From contig NZ_CP029194.1 in the NCBI RefSeq assembly GCF_008642375.1, positions 6,503,001 to 6,567,000 of the forward strand: 64,000 bases of DNA. Reading direction: 5' to 3'. This DNA comes from Streptomyces venezuelae. GTDB taxonomy: Bacteria; Actinomycetota; Actinomycetes; Streptomycetales; Streptomycetaceae. Both the position numbers and the translations under genes were made by a program. Below are positions 60,692 through 64,000 of this stretch, piece by piece; within the stretch, counting starts at the first letter, position 1; the number at the start of each line of letters is the position of its first letter. Below the pieces are notes generated by a model that saw nothing but the letters and a program-made list of their open reading frames with translations, ran no database searches and was not told where the DNA came from.

Positions 60692-62062
60692 ATGCGCCTG
60701 TTCGCCTCCACACCACCGCGCAGCACCCCCACCACCACCCTCACGACCTCCTTCACCACCACCCGTCTGACCCTCGTCCTCACCGCCGTCCTGCTGCTCG
60801 TCGGCGGACTCCTGCTCGCCCATCCGGACCGGGCCGGCGCCGCCGCCGACACACTGATCTCCCAGGGCCGGCCGGCCACCTCCTCCTCCGTCGAGGACAG
60901 CACCTTCGGCCCGGAGAAGGCCTTCGACGGCGTCTCCACCACCCGCTGGGCCAGCGCCGAGGGCGTCGACCCGCAGTGGATCCGGGTCGACCTCGGCGCC
61001 GGGGCCACCGTCTCCCGCGTCAAGCTCGTCTGGGAGGCCGCCTACGCCAAGGCCTACCGCGTCGAGATCTCCGCCGACGGCACCACCTGGACCCGCCTCG
61101 CCACCGAGACCGCCGGCAACGGCGCCTCGGACGACTGGACCGGACTCACCGGCCAGGGCCGCTACCTGCGCGTCTACGGGACCGCCCGCGGCACCTCGTA
61201 CGGCTACTCCCTCTTCACGGTCGAGGTCTACGGCACGACCAGCACCACGCCCCCGCCCACCGGCGCCTTCACCGTCGTCGCGGCCGGGGACATCGCCGCC
61301 CAGTGCACGGCCTCCAGCAGCTCCTGCGCCCACCCCAAGACGGCGGCCCTCGCGCAGCGGATCGCCCCGTCCTTCTACCTGACCATGGGCGACAACCAGT
61401 ACGACGACGCCCTGCTCTCCGACTTCCGCGCCTACTACGACAAGACGTGGGGCGCCTTCAAGGCGAAGACCCGGCCCGTGCCCGGCAACCACGAGACCTA
61501 CGACCCGGCCGGCCCGCTCGCCGGCTACAAGTCGTACTTCGGAGCGATCGCCTACCCCCAGGGGAAGCCCTACTACAGCTACGACCAGGGCAACTGGCAC
61601 TTCGTCGCCCTCGACTCCAACTCCTTCGACGACCCCGCGCAGATCCAGTGGCTCAAGGACGACCTCGCGCGGAACACCAAGGGCTGCCTCGCCGCCTACT
61701 TCCACCACCCGCTGTACTCCTCCGGCGGCCACGGCAACGACCCGGTCTCCAAGCCCGTCTGGAAGATCCTCTACGGCGCCAAGGCCGACCTGGTGCTCAA
61801 CGGACACGACCACCACTACGAGCGCTTCGCCCCGCAGGACCCCGAAGGCCGGGCCACCGCCGACGGCATCGTCGAGATCGTCGGCGGCATGGGCGGCGCC
61901 GAGCCCTACGACATCGAGACGGTCCAGCCCAACAGCCAGAAGCGGATCAGCGGTCCGTACGGCGTCCTGAAACTGGACCTCACCGACACCACCTACACCT
62001 GGCAGTACGTCGGCACCGACAACCAGGTCAAGGACTCCGGCCCGACCTACACCTGCCACTGA
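60692..62062 (+). CDS. exported discoidin-domain metallophosphoesterase
   Basis: 456 residues. Signal/anchor at ~25-50 (LVLTAVLLLVGGLLLA), discoidin (F5/8 type C) domain ~55-185 (AFDGVSTTRWASAEGVDPQW, WIRVDLGA), Pro/Thr linker, then a calcineurin-like phosphoesterase ~200-440: AAGDIAAQC, MGDNQY, GNHE, HHPLY, GHDHHYE. A surface-binding module plus a phosphatase/phosphodiesterase outside the cell. ATG 60692 with GGGAG. One-base overlap with the MFS gene. Confidence 0.92.
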   Translation: MRLFASTPPRSTPTTTLTTSFTTTRLTLVLTAVLLLVGGLLLAHPDRAGAAADTLISQGRPATSSSVEDSTFGPEKAFDGVSTTRWASAEGVDPQWIRVDLGAGATVSRVKLVWEAAYAKAYRVEISADGTTWTRLATETAGNGASDDWTGLTGQGRYLRVYGTARGTSYGYSLFTVEVYGTTSTTPPPTGAFTVVAAGDIAAQCTASSSSCAHPKTAALAQRIAPSFYLTMGDNQYDDALLSDFRAYYDKTWGAFKAKTRPVPGNHETYDPAGPLAGYKSYFGAIAYPQGKPYYSYDQGNWHFVALDSNSFDDPAQIQWLKDDLARNTKGCLAAYFHHPLYSSGGHGNDPVSKPVWKILYGAKADLVLNGHDHHYERFAPQDPEGRATADGIVEIVGGMGGAEPYDIETVQPNSQKRISGPYGVLKLDLTDTTYTWQYVGTDNQVKDSGPTYTCH

Positions 62063-63366
62063 TGTACCTCGCGACCACCGGTCGCCGCGACGCGCCGCCC
62101 ACCCCCTCGCGGGGCAGGCGGCGCGTCCCGGGCACCGTCCTCGCGCTCGGCGCGGTCAGCCTGGTCACCGACATCTCCTCGGAGATGGTGACCGCCGTGC
62201 TGCCGCTCTACCTCGTCGTCGGACTCGGCCTCTCCCCGCTCCAGTTCGGGCTGCTCGACGGGCTCTCCACCGGCGCCACCGCGCTCGTACGGATCCTCGG
62301 CGGAGCCACCGCCGACCGAGGAGGACGCCACAAACAGGTCGGAGGGCTCGGCTACGCCCTCTCCGCCTGCTCCCGGCTCGGCCTCCTCCTCGCGGGCGGC
62401 TCGGCCGCCGGGATCGCCGGGGCCATCGCCGCCGACCGGCTCGGCAAGGGCGTCCGCACGGCTCCGCGCGACGCGCTCATCACTCTGCACAGCCCGCCCG
62501 AGGAGCTGGGCCGCGCCTTCGGCACCCACCGCGCCATGGACACCACCGGGGCCCTCCTCGGCCCGCTGGCCGCCTTCGCCCTCCTGTGGGCCACGGCGGA
62601 GGCCTACGAGGCGGTCTTCGCCGTCAGCTTCTGCGTCGGGGCCTTCGGCGTCCTGCTGTGGGTGCTGTGCGTCCCGGGGCGTCGGCGAAGCCCGAAGCCG
62701 CCGCTGCGGCCGGCGTCGCCGGGTCCCCGCCCCGGCGCAGAAGCGGCGCCACGCGCGCGTGGCGGGGTCTTCAGCGCGCTGCGCTCGCCCGCGTACCGGC
62801 GGATCCTCCTGTGCGCCGCCCTCCTCGGAGCCACCACGGTGGGCGACGCCTTCCTCTACCTGCTGCTCCAGCAGCGGCTCGAACTCGACGCCACCTGGTT
62901 CCCGTTCCTGCCGCTCGGCGCCGCCGGCGTCTATCTGCTGCTCGCCGTCCCGGCGGGCCGCCTCGCCGACCGAATCGGCCGCCGCCGGCCGTTCCTGTAC
63001 GGCCACGGGGCCCTGCTCCTCGCGTACGGGCTGCTCCTCGCCCCCGTGACGGACGTCCTCCTCCTCGGGGGAGTCCTCGTACTCATCGGCATCTTCTACG
63101 CGGCCACCGACGGCGTCCTGATGGCCCTGACCGGCCCCTTCCTCACCGAGGGGCGCCAGGCGGGCGGCCTCGCGCTCGTGCAGACCGCGCAGGCGCTGGC
63201 CCGGCTCGGCGCCGCCGTCGCGTTCGGCGCCGTCTGGACGGCGAGCGGGCCGCGCACGGCGCTCGTGGCGGCGGGCCTGGCCCTCGCCGCCGCCCTGTGC
63301 TGCGCCGCAGGATTCCTGCCCGCGAGCGACCGGCCCGCCGAACCCACGCCCCTCCGAGAGGACTGA
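62062..63366 (+). CDS. MFS transporter
   Basis: 434 residues, about 11-12 spans. MFS motif A-like GGATADRGGRHKQVG after span 2 and again PAGRLADRIGRRRP in the second half. The ADRLGKGVRTAPRDALI loop is typical of a group of uncharacterised multidrug or sugar-phosphate-type exporters. A Pro/Arg-rich central loop separates the halves. ATG shares a base with the previous stop. Confidence 0.9.
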   Translation: MYLATTGRRDAPPTPSRGRRRVPGTVLALGAVSLVTDISSEMVTAVLPLYLVVGLGLSPLQFGLLDGLSTGATALVRILGGATADRGGRHKQVGGLGYALSACSRLGLLLAGGSAAGIAGAIAADRLGKGVRTAPRDALITLHSPPEELGRAFGTHRAMDTTGALLGPLAAFALLWATAEAYEAVFAVSFCVGAFGVLLWVLCVPGRRRSPKPPLRPASPGPRPGAEAAPRARGGVFSALRSPAYRRILLCAALLGATTVGDAFLYLLLQQRLELDATWFPFLPLGAAGVYLLLAVPAGRLADRIGRRRPFLYGHGALLLAYGLLLAPVTDVLLLGGVLVLIGIFYAATDGVLMALTGPFLTEGRQAGGLALVQTAQALARLGAAVAFGAVWTASGPRTALVAAGLALAAALCCAAGFLPASDRPAEPTPLRED

Positions 63367-63369
63367 CCC

Positions 63370-64000
63370 ATGCACGCCGAGACCGACGTCCGCCTGTCCC
63401 GCCACGCGCGCGCGTGGATCCTCGTCCTCGCGCTCGTGCTGCTCGGCGGCGGCGCGACCGCCTACACCCTGCGGGCGGCCTCCGGGCGGCAGACCGGGGC
63501 CACCGGCACCCCGGTGGCCGGCTTCACCCTCGACGGGGCCCGTCCCGGCGCGCTCCACTTCAGGGACACCGCGACCGGGCGCGTCGCCCGCCTGGACCCC
63601 TCCGCGTCCGGCGGCCGGGTCGCCGGCGGGCCGGCCTGCGACCGCTTCCACGCGGCCGGGCCCACCGCGCTCTGCCTGGTGCGCCGGCCGGGCGTCCCGG
63701 CCCGCTCGTACGCCCTGGTGCTCGACGACCGGCTGCGCGAGACACGCCGGATCGCGCTCCCGGGCATCCCCAGCCGGGCCCGGGTCTCCGCCTCGGGGCG
63801 GATGCTCGCCTGGACGATGTTCGCGACCGGCGACTCCTACGCGCGCTCGTCCTTCTCCACCCGCACGTCCATCCTCGACCTGCGCACGGGATACCTGGTG
63901 AAGAACATGGAGCAGATTCCGCTGACCCTCGACGGACGCCGGTACCACGCCCCCGACGTCAACTACTGGGGCGTCTCCTTCGCCGCCGACGACAACCGCT
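63370..64000 (+). CDS. membrane-anchored propeller-like protein, 3' end outside window
   Basis: 210 codons visible, no stop before the window end. One N-terminal span (WILVLALVLLGGGATAYTL), then a beta-rich outer domain with repeated strand pairs (FRDTATGRVARLDPSA, YALVLDDRLRETRRIALPG, STRTSILDLRTGYLVKN) like a TolB/WD40-type beta-propeller. Two Cys in the first blade. Starts 3 bases after the MFS gene, so the third gene of the operon. Confidence 0.75.
   Translation, partial: MHAETDVRLSRHARAWILVLALVLLGGGATAYTLRAASGRQTGATGTPVAGFTLDGARPGALHFRDTATGRVARLDPSASGGRVAGGPACDRFHAAGPTALCLVRRPGVPARSYALVLDDRLRETRRIALPGIPSRARVSASGRMLAWTMFATGDSYARSSFSTRTSILDLRTGYLVKNMEQIPLTLDGRRYHAPDVNYWGVSFAADDNR

Overview
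The base composition (very high G+C, third codon positions almost all G or C), frequent GTG starts, a chaplin gene, a Streptomyces griseus-type trypsin and many TAnnnT boxes 6-8 bases before a start codon all point to a Streptomyces (or very close actinomycete) chromosome. The gene order pyk - ANTAR regulator - liv operon - polA - rpsA - PAC2 - coaE is, from memory, the order of the conserved chromosome core of this genus. I see no prophage, transposase, integrase or CRISPR array.

Layout. 1-17.5 kb: end of a DEAD-box RNA helicase, a Tat-type exported tyrosine phosphatase, an ankyrin/HEAT-repeat protein, a zincin with a zinc-ribbon tail, a secreted trypsin, a GH35 beta-galactosidase divergent from its probable AraC-type regulator, chorismate mutase + asparaginase, aminopeptidase N, an orphan desA/desB-like pair (amine-forming decarboxylase + N-hydroxylase) and a Tat-exported UshA-type 5'-nucleotidase. 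17.5-30 kb: SIMPL protein, pyruvate kinase behind a large palindrome, a short-variable-loop tRNA with a CAA anticodon, an ANTAR response regulator, the livK-H-M-G-F branched-chain amino acid importer, a hotdog thioesterase and a YdeP-type molybdopterin oxidoreductase. 30-46 kb: polA, a class A beta-lactamase-like protein, DUF4184, a transglycosylase with Ig-like domains, a 46-residue membrane peptide with DUF3068, hrpB, a methyltransferase, rpsA with a long leader, PAC2, coaE and a TPR protein.

46-64 kb: two small membrane/lipoprotein genes, a SNF2 ATPase + SWIM-domain operon, a long chaplin, a DUF2293 protein with a small membrane protein, alaA divergent from an HxlR regulator with paired operators, a cupin, an SDR + MerR operon, a uridine-kinase-like protein with no P-loop lysine, the pseudouridine catabolic pair psuG + PfkB kinase, another cupin, and a three-gene run (discoidin-metallophosphoesterase, MFS exporter, propeller-like membrane protein) cut by the window end.

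Themes. Several regulator/target pairs are divergent with repeats between them (AraC/GH35, HxlR/alaA). Two DNA-metabolism transcription units, polA and SNF2-SWIM, carry sequences that fit the actinobacterial DNA-damage promoter (TTGTCRGTG-N8-TAnnnT). Two copies of a 63-65 base dispersed intergenic repeat lie after pepN and after polA. No obviously novel multi-gene system is present; the best leads are the class-I-shaped Leu(CAA) tRNA, the SNF2-SWIM damage-promoter link, the siderophore-type pair without a synthetase, and the operator architectures.
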